Positions 47,371 to 60,600 of a DNA stretch of 64,000 bases are shown here, in pieces (the stretch's first letter is position 1; each line of letters begins with the position of its first letter). The DNA comes from Rhodopirellula sp. SM50. Its GTDB lineage: Bacteria; Planctomycetota; Planctomycetia; Pirellulales; Pirellulaceae. Below the pieces are notes generated by a model. The model was not told the origin of the DNA and ran no database searches. It saw only the letters and a list, made by a program, of their open reading frames with translations. Location: contig NZ_NTFY01000075.1 in assembly GCF_002289565.1 (NCBI RefSeq), positions 1-64,000 of the forward strand, in the 5' to 3' direction. A program made the translations under genes and the position numbers.

Positions 47371-48531
47371 TCACCCCAAACAGCCCGCCGCAATCGCTTG
47401 ACCGCGGTGATACGACTTGCCTTGGGCGTCGGCATCCTCCTTCATCGATTCGCTGCGGCCGACACAGGTTGCGTTGCCAAAATATTTTTCCCAGTGCCAA
47501 ACCAACTCCGCAAACATCGCGGCATCCACCCCGATCGACGTCAGCTTCTTCACCATCGCCTCGGGAACCTTGGCGGTCATAGTGTTCTGCCCTTGCCTGG
47601 CGACCCACTTGAGAAGCTGCCAATAATCGTCCCACTTCATCTGCAAGAAACCACGATCGCTCGAACGCACACCCTCGGTGTTAACTTCCGCATCACTCGA
47701 CAGCTTGCTGGGCTTCATCCGCAGCGGAGCAAGCCAAGCGTCGCGGCGGACCTTGCGTCCCGTCGGGTTTCGTCGCTTTCGTTCGCGTTTTTCCTTTAGT
47801 TCATCGACCGGTGTGGTTCGGATCTCCTTTGCGGATTCTTCGCGAGGAACAGGCTTCAAATCAAAGGCAGCAGAAGCGATCACCTGGCCTTTCTCCGCCT
47901 TTCGGCGATCGTAGGCAGAAGTGTGGCGTGCCTTTTCCGGAGACTCGACCATCGCGGCACGCACCGGGTTCAAGTCCACGTACATCGCGCATGCCAGCAA
48001 TCCCGCTTCGTCGACGATTCGCATCGCCTTGAAACGTCCTTCCCAGAATCGGCCGGTGCAATTGTCTTGTTTGTTCGCCATCCGGGCGATGGGCTCGGCA
48101 AGGGACCGCATGAACCACGAAAGATCGGATAGACGCGAGCGTAAATCGGCAATCCGATCGCCATCTTTCGCCAGTGTTTGTACTTCGTGATCCGTTGGCT
48201 CGGCGAGGTGTTCCTCCATGCGTTTACCGGGAAAAACACGCAACCAGCGGATCGCGACTTCCTGGTCCGTCCACTCGGCGACGACATCCGGTCGATTTCG
48301 CAAAATCAGATGAAGATGATTGCTCATGATGGAGTAGGACAGCACATCGATGGCAAACACCGAAGCCAAGGCCTCCATCCGTCTACGAATCCATTCCTTC
48401 CGAAAGGAATAGTCCACGCCGGTCTGCTGATCCAAGCCCGCGAGAAACGCACGCCTTACGCAGCGCTGCACACAGTGACAAATACAGACTTCGTCCGGCG
48501 AAAACTGCTCGCCCCGTTTCAGCCTCGGCAT
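47371..48531 (-). CDS. RAYT-type Y1 transposase (REP-associated tyrosine transposase)
   Basis: 386 residues from the ATG at 48531, with GGGAGG 7 bases upstream; a GTG one codon earlier is possible. The HUH motif H-L-H is at 72-74 within S-N-H-L-H-L-I-L, and a probable catalytic Tyr184 lies in M-Y-V-D-L-N-P-V-R-A. The G-R-F-W-E-G-R-F element (160-167) is also typical. These features match TnpA_REP/IS200-like proteins that process REP sequences. The length is well above the usual 150-250 residues because of a basic C-terminal extension. It is flanked by copies of one REP family. No inverted transposon ends suggest a self-moving insertion sequence, so a domesticated RAYT is likely. Confidence 0.85.
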   Translation of the reverse strand: MPRLKRGEQFSPDEVCICHCVQRCVRRAFLAGLDQQTGVDYSFRKEWIRRRMEALASVFAIDVLSYSIMSNHLHLILRNRPDVVAEWTDQEVAIRWLRVFPGKRMEEHLAEPTDHEVQTLAKDGDRIADLRSRLSDLSWFMRSLAEPIARMANKQDNCTGRFWEGRFKAMRIVDEAGLLACAMYVDLNPVRAAMVESPEKARHTSAYDRRKAEKGQVIASAAFDLKPVPREESAKEIRTTPVDELKEKRERKRRNPTGRKVRRDAWLAPLRMKPSKLSSDAEVNTEGVRSSDRGFLQMKWDDYWQLLKWVARQGQNTMTAKVPEAMVKKLTSIGVDAAMFAELVWHWEKYFGNATCVGRSESMKEDADAQGKSYHRGQAIAAGCLG

Positions 48532-48586
48532 CACAAACCTCCCAAAAACTAAGTTAAGCAGAATCTACCACAACGCCAATCTTATG

Positions 48587-48605
48587 GAAGGTGGGTGGCA
48601 CCTTC
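48587..48605 (+). repeat. Small hairpin upstream of the RAYT gene
   Basis: GAAGGTG (48587-48593) pairs with CACCTTC (48599-48605) across 5 bases, 56 bases 5' of the RAYT start. The GTAG header is absent here. Confidence 0.6.
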
Positions 48606-48656
48606 TATATGTCGAACGGTTCGAATGATCGATCGGAAGCGAAGCTTTCGTTGGAT

Positions 48657-48677
48657 GTCATGCACAGCATGACCTAC
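48657..48677 (-). repeat. GTAG-headed REP palindrome (GCATGC family)
   Basis: GTCATGC (48657-48663) and GCATGAC (48667-48673) with an ACA loop, followed by CTAC, which is GTAG on the minus strand. It lies 15 bases past the stop of the giant gene and 5' of the RAYT gene. It shares its core with the copy at 3534-3554. Confidence 0.8.
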
Positions 48678-48691
48678 TTAACTATTTTCGC

Positions 48692-51600
48692 TTAGCAGTG
48701 CCAATAGCCATCGTATCCATCCTGCGAAGACGGGTTAGCATCGGTCGGATCAAGGAAGCGAAGGACTCGCAAACCATCCTCCACCGGCTGAAACGCAGTC
48801 GCAGTGACGCCAAAATAGAATCCAGTCCATGTATTGTTCACGTCTGCGGGATTCAACTCTAGCCATATAGAGTTGAGGTATCCAAAACCTAGAACTGGAC
48901 CACCGGCCCATCCTGCTGAATACCCAGCCACAAAATGCCTCAACATATCTTCTTGGCGACAGGAAAGCCCGTGTACCCGTGCCGCCTGGTGGGCTTCAGC
49001 TTGAATACGAGAGTGCACTTCGTCGTAAAGCTCGTAACTTATCCCGAAGCCGAGAACACCTCCTACCGCCAAAGCACCTGAGATTTTCCCCACTTCAATC
49101 GCAAAACTCGCAATTGAAGTCCCAGTAGGATCAGAGAAATTCACTGGACTGTTCGCGAACGAACGATAGAGATTCACGTCTTGTCCAAGGAATCCGATGC
49201 GGTCTCTTTGCATGAACCTACCGGACTTGGGGTCGTATGCCCTGGACCGAAAATCATAAAGCTCTGTCGTGCTGGAAGCATCCCTACCTTGGAACAAATG
49301 CGTGCTTTCAAGTTCACCACTATCGTTTTCCTTCTTTGGAATCCCATAACTTGAATAGTGTAGTTGATAGAGCGAAGCGTGGTCTTTATCGACTTTTTGA
49401 CGCACTGTATTCGTGCGATCTGCAAGATACCAACGAGGTATTCCCAGCGTCACTACAGATACGATTCGGTCAGATCCACTGCTCAGCAAGTATCTAGATT
49501 TCGTGTGTGTCGGTGCCGCCTCGTCCGACCACACATCGCTTCGATTGTAGTGCCTGTACGATACTTCTATTGATCCGAGTTCTATCTCTTTGGACTCTAT
49601 GCGTCTTCCCAGGCTATCAATAGAGTATTCCAAAGTCTTGTCTGGCGGCACTTGGAATGTGCTCCCCGGATCTTCTTGATTGCTTCGCCACTCGCGCACA
49701 AGCACCAGTTGGTTTCGATGGTCGTAGGTGAATTGTTGTACGTGCGTGTAATCGATTTTCGACCGTTTCACCTGATTACCTTCGCCGTCGTATTCATACC
49801 AATATTCACCGTCGCTTTCGATTTGGTTTGCCGAACCGGTGACGTAGGTCTTTACTTCGCTTCCGAGCTGAGATCTCTTTCTATTGCCGTTGGCGTCGTA
49901 AGTGAAATGCTCATTGTCTTGGCCTGAGAATATTGCGTCCGTGAGTTGGCCGCTGAGATCGTAGGTGTAATCGACGGTTTGGGCGTATTGGGTGTCTTGG
50001 TGGGTTCGGGTTTCGTGGATGAGCAGACCGCTGAAGTCGTAGTCGTAGTCGTATCCGGCGATCAACTCATCGAGGGCGTTGACGTGGGTTAGAGAGTCAC
50101 TTTGGCCGATAGCGTCAAAGGTTCGTTCGGTGCGGCCGACGAGACTGCTCGTGTCCAGTCCGTTGTAACGGCGCATTTCAGCTTCTCGGCCGGCGGCGTT
50201 GTAGAAGAAATCCACGCGGGTATCGTCGACGTCGGGGTCTTCACCGGTGGGAACGTCGGCGTCGTACCATTTACGCACCGTAAGTCGGTTGCGGGCGTCG
50301 TACTCGGAGTCGTACGTGACTCCGGAGTCATCCTGAGTCAGGATGGTGTTGCCTTGGGCGTCGTAACCGTAGGTGAGAATCACGCGTGGGACGTCGCGAT
50401 CGCCGAGCGGGTTGTTGTCGACCGAAGTCAGGCGATTGAGCTCGTCGTAGGTGTGTCGGTAGCGACTGTTCGCATTGCTTGCCGTGAGCATGTTGCCGAC
50501 GGCGTCGTAGCTGAACTGAATGGTTTCGACCGATTCGTTGGTGTCGGCGGAGAACCAAGTTTCCGTCAGCAGGCGTCCTGAGTCGTCGTACTCGAACTCT
50601 CGGCGACGACCATTGCGGTCGATCATTTCGATCTGATTGCCTTCGGCGTCGTAGGCAAAGGCGCGGACGTGGTCGGCTCCTTGATCGACTGACAAGTCGG
50701 CTCCACTGGGGGTGTCCAGCAACGCGACGGCTTGATCGATGGTGAGGTTCTCGTTGTAGAACGGATCGCGTTCCTCGGCGACTCGGTTCAGTTCGTCGTA
50801 GACCCAGGTCGTGATGTTTCCGACGGGGTCTTGAAGCAGCGTTCGGTTGCCGGCGGCGTCGTAACGGAATTCGACCACTCCACCCAAGGCGTCGATTTGT
50901 CGGACCAGTCGGTCATTCTCGTCGTATTCGTATTCGGTGATCCGGCTCAGTCGTTCGTCGACGGGTGTGGCCGGTGTTTCATTGGGCGAGGCGGGATTGA
51001 CGATGATTTCCCAATCGAGTAGATGGCCATCGTAGACGTTGCGTACGATCGTTTGTGGATGGTCGGGATCTCCGGCAATGCCACTGCGTTCTTCGGTGAC
51101 GCGACCGACGTCGTCGTAGTCGGTTTCTCGGATCTCGACCATTGTCCCATCGGCTTCGAAAGTCGATTCCCGAGTGACTTGGCCGAATTGGTTGTAGGCA
51201 TACGTTTGATACGTTCCGTCAGCGTAGGTTGCCTTGGATGGCGAGCCACAGGGGCAGGCATCGATGTAGTCAAAGGTCGTCGTGTTGCCGTTGAAATCGG
51301 TCGCGGTCCGGCGTCGGCCTTGCGAGTCGTACGTGAACGACGATGAGTCGCCGAGAGCATTGGTGATTTGAATCAAATTACCCTTGCGATCATATTCGAG
51401 TTCCGTGACTGCCCCGAGCGCATTGGTGATCGACGTCACACGGCTACGACTGTCATAGGTGAATTCAGTCACGTTCGGCGGTTCGATGGGCTCGCCATCA
51501 CTTCCCCGTTCGATGATCTTTAACAGGTTGCCGCGAGAATCGAACTCCTGCTCGGTAATGAAGCCTCGTCGGTCGATGATTCGCGTTTCGGCATCGGGGT

Positions 51601-54600
51601 TGCGCGGGTCGTTGTACTCGCGGACCGTGACATTTCCCAGCGGATCGATTTCGGTCAGCACGTTTCCGCGGTCGTCGTAGATGATGGTCGTCGCGTTTCC
51701 GTTGCCGTCGCGGACGATTCCGGTGTTGGTGGCGGTGTCAAAGTCCCGCTGGTCGACTCGGATGCCGGCTGCGTCGATGACGCCCTTAAAATCGTATTGC
51801 CTGGTTTCAGGATTCTGTTCGTAGACAGCTTTCAAAACTCGCTTTCCGAGCGAATCGTAGGCTTCGTCCAAGAAGTGCTTGGGGTCCTCTCGATAGGTGT
51901 AATGGGTTTCCAGTCCGATTTGATTGGTGGCCGTGACGAGATCTCCAGCCAAATCGTAGGTGTAATCGATTGAGTTGCCGGCTGGGTCTATGACCTGGGT
52001 GATGCGGTCGCGATGATCACGGATGAAGTCGATCGACTGCCCGTTGGAATGCTGGATTCCGTCCTCGCTGAAGGTGACGACGTTGCCGTTGAGGTCCGTG
52101 ATCGTCTGCAAGCCTTCGACTTGGTCGTAGCGATATTTCAAACCGTCCTTGGTTGTCAGCGTGTACTTCGAAGGATTGATTCCGGCAGCTAGGGCGCCGA
52201 CCAGTCCACCACGCCCGACTTTGGTTTCGTCAATCGTCAGCGTGTCGTAGACTCCTGGATCGGGTTCGAAATAGGGTCGGTAGATCGCGCCGAAGACGCT
52301 GACCGTCTTGAGTTCTTCGCGATAGGTGAATCCGACCCGTTGTCCGTCCGGATTGGTCAGGTAGACCTTGGATCGGTCGGGGATCAGTTTACCGTCGCCG
52401 CCATTGAGGGCTCCGCCGGCTGCGATCGCAGCGACTTCGAAGATTCGTGGGTCTTGCGTGCCGAGTTGCCAACCATAGCCGAAGTCACTTTCGTCGGGGG
52501 CATTCAGCGTGTCGTAGCTGCGGGTGACTTGAATCGGAATACCGGCCAGCGGGATGCTGAGATCGGTCAACGAAAGTTGGAAATTCCCGACCAACACGTT
52601 GCCTTCGACATTGACCATCGTAGCGTCCAAGAACCCACGCCCGTTGAAGTCGAATCCGACCAGCGCGATCGTGTAGGCATCGTTGGCCAGTCCCGCGGTA
52701 TCAAACACGGCCAATTCGCCGTCGATGACTTCTTCGGTCGATTGGGCGATCACGACCCAATCAGGATCTTTCAAATCAATGTTCGTCAGTGATACCCGAT
52801 CGGTGCGCGAATACATGACGCGGTAGTACCACAGGTTGTTCTCTGCATCATCGACGGTGCCTATGATCGAAACTTGATTGGTGACCGATTCGCCGGCGTC
52901 CGGGCTAGAGATGCCAACCAGCGGACCGTTGCGATCGCCGGAGACGGGACCCGGATTCGGAGGAAGCGTGGGATTGTTGGGGTCGGGCTGGTTGGCAACC
53001 GCCGGATCAATCACGGTGATGGTTGATTCGCTCGTCCCTAAAAGGCCATTGACATCCGTCGCCACGGCGCGAAGTGAAATCGTACCCAGCTGGTCTGCCG
53101 ACAAGGTGACTGAACCACGCCCGTCGATCGCTACCGCCTGGTCGTCAACGAACAGGGTGACATTTGCGACACCGACGTTGTCGGTCGCTGAAACAACGAC
53201 GCGATAGGTCGAGCCGACATCGATTTGCCCGTCGCCAATGAAGCTGGTCGTTCCGACGTAGACGTCCATCCCAACACTGGGTGGCTGGACGTCGGCGCCG
53301 ACCACGATGTCCCACTGTTGAGTAGCTGATTGGCCTCGGTCATCGGAGACACTGACACTCACGGCCTGTGGCTCGACATCGTTGACACTGGTTTGCCAGA
53401 GGATGCGGCCGAATTGATCAATGGTCATGCCCTCGGGGCCATCAACCACCGCGTATGTCAATGGATCGCCGTCCAGATCCGTCGCACGCACGGTGTAACG
53501 GTAGGTGGCACCGCGAGTGGCGGTTTCGACGGGATTTGACGTGATCTCTGGCGGACGGTTGACCGTGACACTAATTGAAAAGCCTTGGGTGGACGTTGCG
53601 CCAAATTCGTCCGTCACCGCGACAATTACCGGATGATCGCCAGCGTCGCCCGCGGATGGAGTCCAGGTGATCAACCCGTTGGCGTCGACATCCATTCCGT
53701 CAGGGACCGTACCGCTGAGTGAATACGTCATCGTGTCGCCGTCAGGATCAATCGCTGTGACCGCATATTGATACACCGCGTCGGCTTCTGCGTTGAACCG
53801 GGGAGACGAGGTAATCACGGGAGCTCGATTCACACCTCCCGCCGTCGGATCGTCCGCATCGTTGACCACAACCGTGTAGGACTGAGTTGACGTATTGATG
53901 CCGTCACCCACTGCGACCACGATGTCATGCGAATCAACCTGCTGAATGGTCGGAGCCCAACGGATCACACCCGATTCCGGATCAATCGACATTCCATCCG
54001 GTGCGGAAGCGAGGCTCCATGAGAGTGGATCATTTTCCAGGTCGTTGGCCCGCACGGCGTACAAATAGGTGCGGTCTGTGACGGCCAGTGTCGGTGGAAC
54101 GGATACGATCGTTGGTGTCAGGTTGTTGCAGCCGACGTGTATTTCATACCGCTGAGTGAACTCGCCCAGAAATGGGTCTGTCGAGGTGACGGCAACGATG
54201 TGTGTGCCGAGTTGCTGGTCATCGGGTATCCACCGAATCGATCCGCTCATCGCATCGATCGACATCCCACGCGGAGCGACCGTGAGACTCCAAATGAGTT
54301 CGTCGCCGTCTGGATCAGTTGCGATGGGGTCGTAGGCATACAACTGGTTCACAACGGATTGCGTCGGCGGTACAGAAGTGATCGCTGGGATCGAGTTTTG
54401 TTGAACCGAAACAATGACCAAATCAAACGCTTGTGTCGTCTGGCCGCCGCGTCCGTCATCGACCAGAACTTCAACGGGAACGGATCCGGGTGTGCTGACG
54501 GGAGAATCCCAGGTCAGCAGTCCGGTCGAATCGACGTTCATTCCGGCGGGACTTTGTAGCAACGAATACGAAAGCGCATCACCATTTGCGTCGGTCGCGT

Positions 54601-57600
54601 CAACCAAGTAAGTCCATTCGCGTCCGGTGATCGCCGTGGGACGCGGTGTAGAATGAATTTGTGGCGCCGTGTTAGTGGCCGATGCCCCCAGGATGTCCAA
54701 TGTGAACGTTTGATGGGATTCACTACCCCGACCATCCTCAGCGACAATCGTCACCGACGGATCGGTGCCGAAAGCTGATTCGGGAACGGTCCAATTCACC
54801 GTCGAGTACGTTTCCACCAGTACGCCCAGCGAGTTGCGAAGCTCCGTCGATTCGATTGACATGTCGATGGGGGCATCATCCAGCCGGAAACCGATCATGT
54901 CCCCGTCAGCGTCCTGTGCCCGCAGTCGATATTGCCATGTTTGTCCGACCGTCGCCGAAGCCACGGGTGAAGAAACAATCAGTGGTGGATTATTGGCGGC
55001 GGCAACCACAAGTTCAAAGGCGAGTGAATCCGTTGCGCCGGCTTGATCGGTGACTTGAACGAGTACCTGGTGGGCACCCACGTCGGAGTGTTGCGGGATC
55101 CAGGTGATGCGTCCGGAATCCGCGCCGATCCGCATACGGTCTGGTGATTGCAGAAGCTCGTATGTGAGCAGATCATTCTCGGGGTCAGTTCCCACGACGG
55201 CGTAGTCGTACACCTCTCCAGCGATCGTGGTCGTGGGGGGCAGGTCAGAAAGCGAGGGCCTTTGATTGATTCGTTCAGCGACGTCGATAAAGAACAACTG
55301 TGCAGTACGGCCGCCCGCCGAGTCAGAAACGACCAATTGGACCGAGTGTCGTCCACTGTCAGCCGCATTGGGTGTCCATGTGAGCTTGCCCGTATCCTGT
55401 TCGACGGTCATCGCCTCGGGGCTGACTCGCAGATCAAAGGTGAGCGAGTCGCCATTGGGGTCGGTTGCGACGGGAGCGTAGGAATAGAGTTGCCCCTCCG
55501 CGGCGGAAACGACGGGACTGGATTCAAAGATCGGCGCCTCGTTTGCGCCGGACAAGTCGAGTCCGGGATGGTAGAAGTTGTTGGTTTCACTGCATTCGCT
55601 AATGATTCCCTTGCCAGTGCCATCGTCGTCAACGGAGATCCAGAGATCGTTTAGCGAGGAACTCGGTACGATGAACTCAACGTCTACGAAATCCGCTGGT
55701 TGCAAGTCCCCGTCCGTGAACACGGTGCTCAGGGACGTACCACCGGCTTGGGGATCGCCGTCGTACAAGGAGATCGGGAGCCCGGATTGGGCAAACTGCG
55801 CGCCACCATTTCCCACACGCGCGGTGACTCTGAGATTTTCGCTGTCTTCTTGGAAGCGGACGTAGGATGCAGTTAAATCCGGTGCGACCCGCGCGCTCGT
55901 TTCGCCTAGGAACTCATTCTGTCGGTAGGAATTATTCAGCTGCCAACTGTTCTCTTCGACGACTGGAATCGTTCCATCGTCATTGATATTGGTGACGTGG
56001 TAGCCGTGCTGGTTCCAAATCTCACGAGTCCCGACCCAACTATCCGAAGCGCTGCCATAGACGTAGATGCCTCGTTGGGGCCCCTTGTTGCAATTGTTGT
56101 TGGCCACCGCCACGATCTCGGCATTGCCGTCGCTATCGACGTCAGCGATCACAGGATATTCGGTCCAAGTGCATGAACTAAGCGATGTCGACCACAGGCG
56201 AGCTCCGTCAGCGCCTGCGAAGACGTGCAGCTTCGTTTCGTCGCTGTAGACGACTTCGGCACTGCCGTCGCCATCAAAGTCGAAGACGGACGAACCCGTT
56301 GTATTCGATGACGTGTCCTGGATAGTTTTTGACCACAATTGCGATCCATCGGTATCGAAGACCGTGTAGCGGGTGGCTCCCGCAACACCGATTTCTGGGA
56401 GTCCATCCCCATCGAAATCGGCAACTGTTGGAGGGCCGCCCTTGCCGCGACCTGGGATCTCGGATTCCCAGATGAGTGTGCCGTCATGCTCAAACAATCG
56501 GACTTTTCCGTCGTACGTCGATGAGGCTGTCTTCCGGCTTACCAGTACGATTTCGGCAAACGGATCATCGTCGAAGTCTCCGATCGCATTGAATCCAGTT
56601 GGCCCAGCAGCCTCCCAAAGCAAATTGCCTTCCCAGTCGTAGACCGCCGAACCGGATACCACTTCGGGTAGACCGCTCGCATCAATATTGGCCACATGAG
56701 CACTGCCCCGGGAACCTTCACCGGTCCAGCGGATTGTCCCATCGCTATTCAAGACCTGGCGTCCAACGACAATCTCCGGGCTTCCGTCGGCGTCTAAATC
56801 TGCGAGAGCAATACTGCCATAGCTGAAAGATTGAATCGTTGGGCTACGCCATTTGAAGGTGCCGTCGTGTTCGAACGCAATCACCGCAGTTCTCGACTCG
56901 GCCCCAGCCAGAATCTCAGGCAATCCATCGCCGTCGATATCGCCCACAGCAACTGAAACCGACGCGTCAATCCGGTGTGCGGAGTCGGTCACTGTAAACA
57001 ACTCGGCACCACCGTCACCACTGATCGCTCGCAAAACGCCGGTCGGAACTGAAGTTCCGTTCGTAACCGTTGAAGTGCCAAAGATGATTTCAGCGATACC
57101 GTCGCCGGTCAGATCCATGACGGCGGGAGTCATCATTACGTTGCGGCTGTTTGGCTCAACACTCGTTGAAGTCCAGTCCCATTCCCATGCCGGATCGAAT
57201 AGACCAACCTCAGGGATGAACTCACATTCCTTCCGAGCAAGATTGTTAAGCTCGTCGATTTCGGTGACCACGTCCCCACTGTCGATGAATGCCCAGACGA
57301 CGTTTTCACTAAATAGAACTTCGCCCGACAGTTCCGAGGTGATGATTCTTGTGCTGTTACCCGCGATCGGTTCGGTCACCCACTCTGTACCAAGAATCGT
57401 GTCGGCATCAGGGCTGAAGGCTTCGTTCCCATCGGTGTCTTCGAAAAACGTCACTTCGTAGGGCTGGAAGATGTCATCGGCGCCGCGATTGACGACGGTC
57501 GCGGAAATGGTCCCCGACACAGTCAGCAGTTGCCCGTCGTAACTGAGACCCGAGGTGTCGATATCCCGGACCGCTAGATCGTAGGTTTCAACGACTGAGT

Positions 57601-60600
57601 CATTTGCATTCGGGTCGTGGACACAAACGACAAAGTCCTGAATCGCGATCCCGCCATTCCCATCAGAAACTTCCAGTGAGACGTCGTGGTTTCCGACTTG
57701 CTCTGCTGTGGGAGCCCACAACAACTGCCCCGTCTTTGGATTGACCACCATTCCATCGGGGTTCGAAATCAGTCGGAAGGAGAGTTCGTCACCGTCTGCG
57801 TCGAAAGCGGTCGATCCGTAGTCGTACGTGGGCGTCGCCAGGGATTCAGCGGTATAGCCACGGTAGCGGACGTTCGCCTGAGAATAGTTGTAGAAACCGA
57901 ATTGGCCGCTCGTGTAGGTGTCGTCGGCGATCGTGAACGAATCGAGCAGTGTCGGGCCATCCATCACGGTGATCGTAAAGAATCCGTCCTGGAAATCGAG
58001 TTCGAATTCGTAGCCTGTTTTGTCCGCCCACCCGATGTTGTTTCGGTACAGTTCGGTGATGCCGTCGAAGCTGCCGGTTCGAGTAAGTCCGGCGTAATCG
58101 AAGGGGCCGTCACTTTCAATCACTTTGACGGTCATGCCGCGATCGCCGAAATCTGTTTGCGTGCTCTGTTTCCAGCTGAAGAGGTAGAAATGGTTTAAGT
58201 CCTGATAGCCAAATACAAAACCGATAAAGTCGTTATCCGAATCCTGCTGCACTTTGATGGATCCGCTGACTTTTTGGTTAGCGAAAATCGTGTCGTTCAG
58301 TAGCAATGCCGACGGTTCCGCATTGAGATTTTGTCTGGCTTCCAAACCGTCGCTGGTGAAAGTCCAATTTGGAGCGCCCTGGGTGCCGCGAGGAAACCGA
58401 ACGACTGTCGTGGTCTGTGAATTGAGAACGAATTGATTTTGTGAATTCTGCAAATCCTCCGCGACGCTCGTACCCGTCACCGGGTAGCTCGTGAACACTG
58501 GCGGCCGATTCGGCGGCGCCTCGTTGACCTGGATTGTGAACCGCTGGACTGCCGATCCGCCTCGCCCGTCGGTCACCAAGACGCTGACATCGTGCAGCCC
58601 AACGTCTTCAGCGGTCGGAGACCACGTGATGACTCCATCGGCGTCGGGGCCAACCATGGCATCTGGCTTGATCTCCAACGAGTACGTCAGTGAGTCTCCA
58701 TCGCGATCGATCGCATCAACGTCGTAGGTGTATTGGCGATCGAAGGGTGCGTCAATCTTCGGGACTGTGGTGATCTCGGGGGCTTGGTTGAGTTTGCCGA
58801 GAAAGACGAGTTCGTAATCAAACTGGTTTCTCTGCGGATTGGAGAATGCGATCGTCGGAGAATCAGTCGACTCACCGGGCGAGAGCGTGCCATCGGCGAC
58901 TTGCGTGCTGAAGTCGAAGTACGGTGTGCCGTCGGGGAGTTGACCGTCGGCGTCGACGACTCGTACGCTTGAGTCACTGACGTTCTGCACTCCGACCAGC
59001 AAGGGAACATCGCTTTCGAAAATCCCGTCGTTACGGGTCGCCAAATCGACCAACAATCGGTGTTGATCTTCATTGAACGATGTACGCCCATAAACGCCCG
59101 AGAAACTTCCGGTGATGTCAGCGAATTGGCGAAAGTCGATCTGGCCAGGCTGCAGCTGAGTTCCTGTGGTAGAGACCGTGGTTGAGGCCGTGTTACCGGA
59201 TTCATCTTCCGCGGTGATTTCGAATTTGTTGACACCGGGCTGTAGTTCGACCGATGTGAAAAACCGTCCCGCCGGATCCAGGACATCCACGGGAGTTCCG
59301 TTGATAGTCACCAAAACGATCGCGTTGTCAGACAACGCATCCTCCGCCGTTCCATCGATAACAATCTGTGAGCCGGCTAAGACCGACTCTGGTGCCGACG
59401 CGGAGATCAATATCCCATTTTGTGGAGTGGGGGCTACGATACGGAAATTATCCATTCCGGCAATCTCGGCAGGAACGTTGTCATAGTCCGTGTCGATCGT
59501 GACCCGCAATTCAGTCACGTCACTGAGGACTGCCAAAAATTCAGATTCGGTCGCTGGCAGTCCCGTGTTTTCGCTGATCCAATTCTCTGCTGAAAGATCA
59601 AGGGACCGATTCGTCCACGTGTCTAGCTCCGACAAGTTTGAGGGAACGCTGGCATAGACTGATCCTGTGTTTCCATTTCCAACAAAGGTGACTCGACCTT
59701 GCCCGGTGACCTCTTCGGGAGGGTGAATTGCGGTAAATGCAATATGGTCGAATGACACCATTCCGTGATTGAAGCTCGTCAAATCACCAAGGAATTTTTC
59801 CGGTGCGATCACATAACTGTTTCGAGGTCCATCAGTGCCACGTAGATACCCGCCCGGAACACCGCCGTTAGGCTTCTGCTGAAGGTCATCGACGGCGAGC
59901 CCCACTTCCCAACCCTCGAGGTCATCATCAAACGTCGACTCGATGACAACCGGCTCGGATGTCACGGTTGTACTTGCCGGGGACGCGTCGAATGACGTCA
60001 TGCTGGCGGCTTCCATTAGCGCCAAGTCGCTGTCTTGCGAAGAAACCGACGCTACACTTGCCGTCGGGGTGGAAGCAGCGACAAAGCCATCGGTGGAAAT
60101 GGAGTCAATCGAGAATCCCGGAATGTAGTAATCCGTGATCGTTACTTCGGTGGTCGTGTCGTCGTCGTTGTTTGCCAATCGAAACACAAGGGTCGCCGTT
60201 TCACCCGCCAAGACGCCAGTCAAATCGACGGTGACTTGATTGCCGCTGCCCGTGACATCGTCAACCGTGACGACTCTGCTCGTGGCAATCGGCAAGTTTT
60301 CGGTCAGGTTGAAAAAGGCGTCGTGATCGTCGGAGTAGGAATCGACCAACGGGTTGCCGTCCTGATCCAATAGAGCAACCTCGAACGCGTCGTTGATGAA
60401 ATCCAGGTCGGTGGTGTCGAAATTGAGATCGCTGTACGTGAAGCTCAATTCGGTCGCGTCGTCAGGCACGATGAACGTGGTTTCCAGTGTGACCAAAAAC
60501 GAGTCACCTTCGGTCAGGACCGCTGCGCAGCCGTCGTCGGTGACGCCGCCTGGGGTTTCGTTTCCGCCGGACTCACTGGCTGTCCAGCCGGCCAGATCGT

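Noticed and set aside
47371-48531. Classic IS200-type insertion sequence
   Set aside because: The protein is Y1-type, but no paired element ends or orfB-type partner were seen; flanking REPs point to a RAYT instead.
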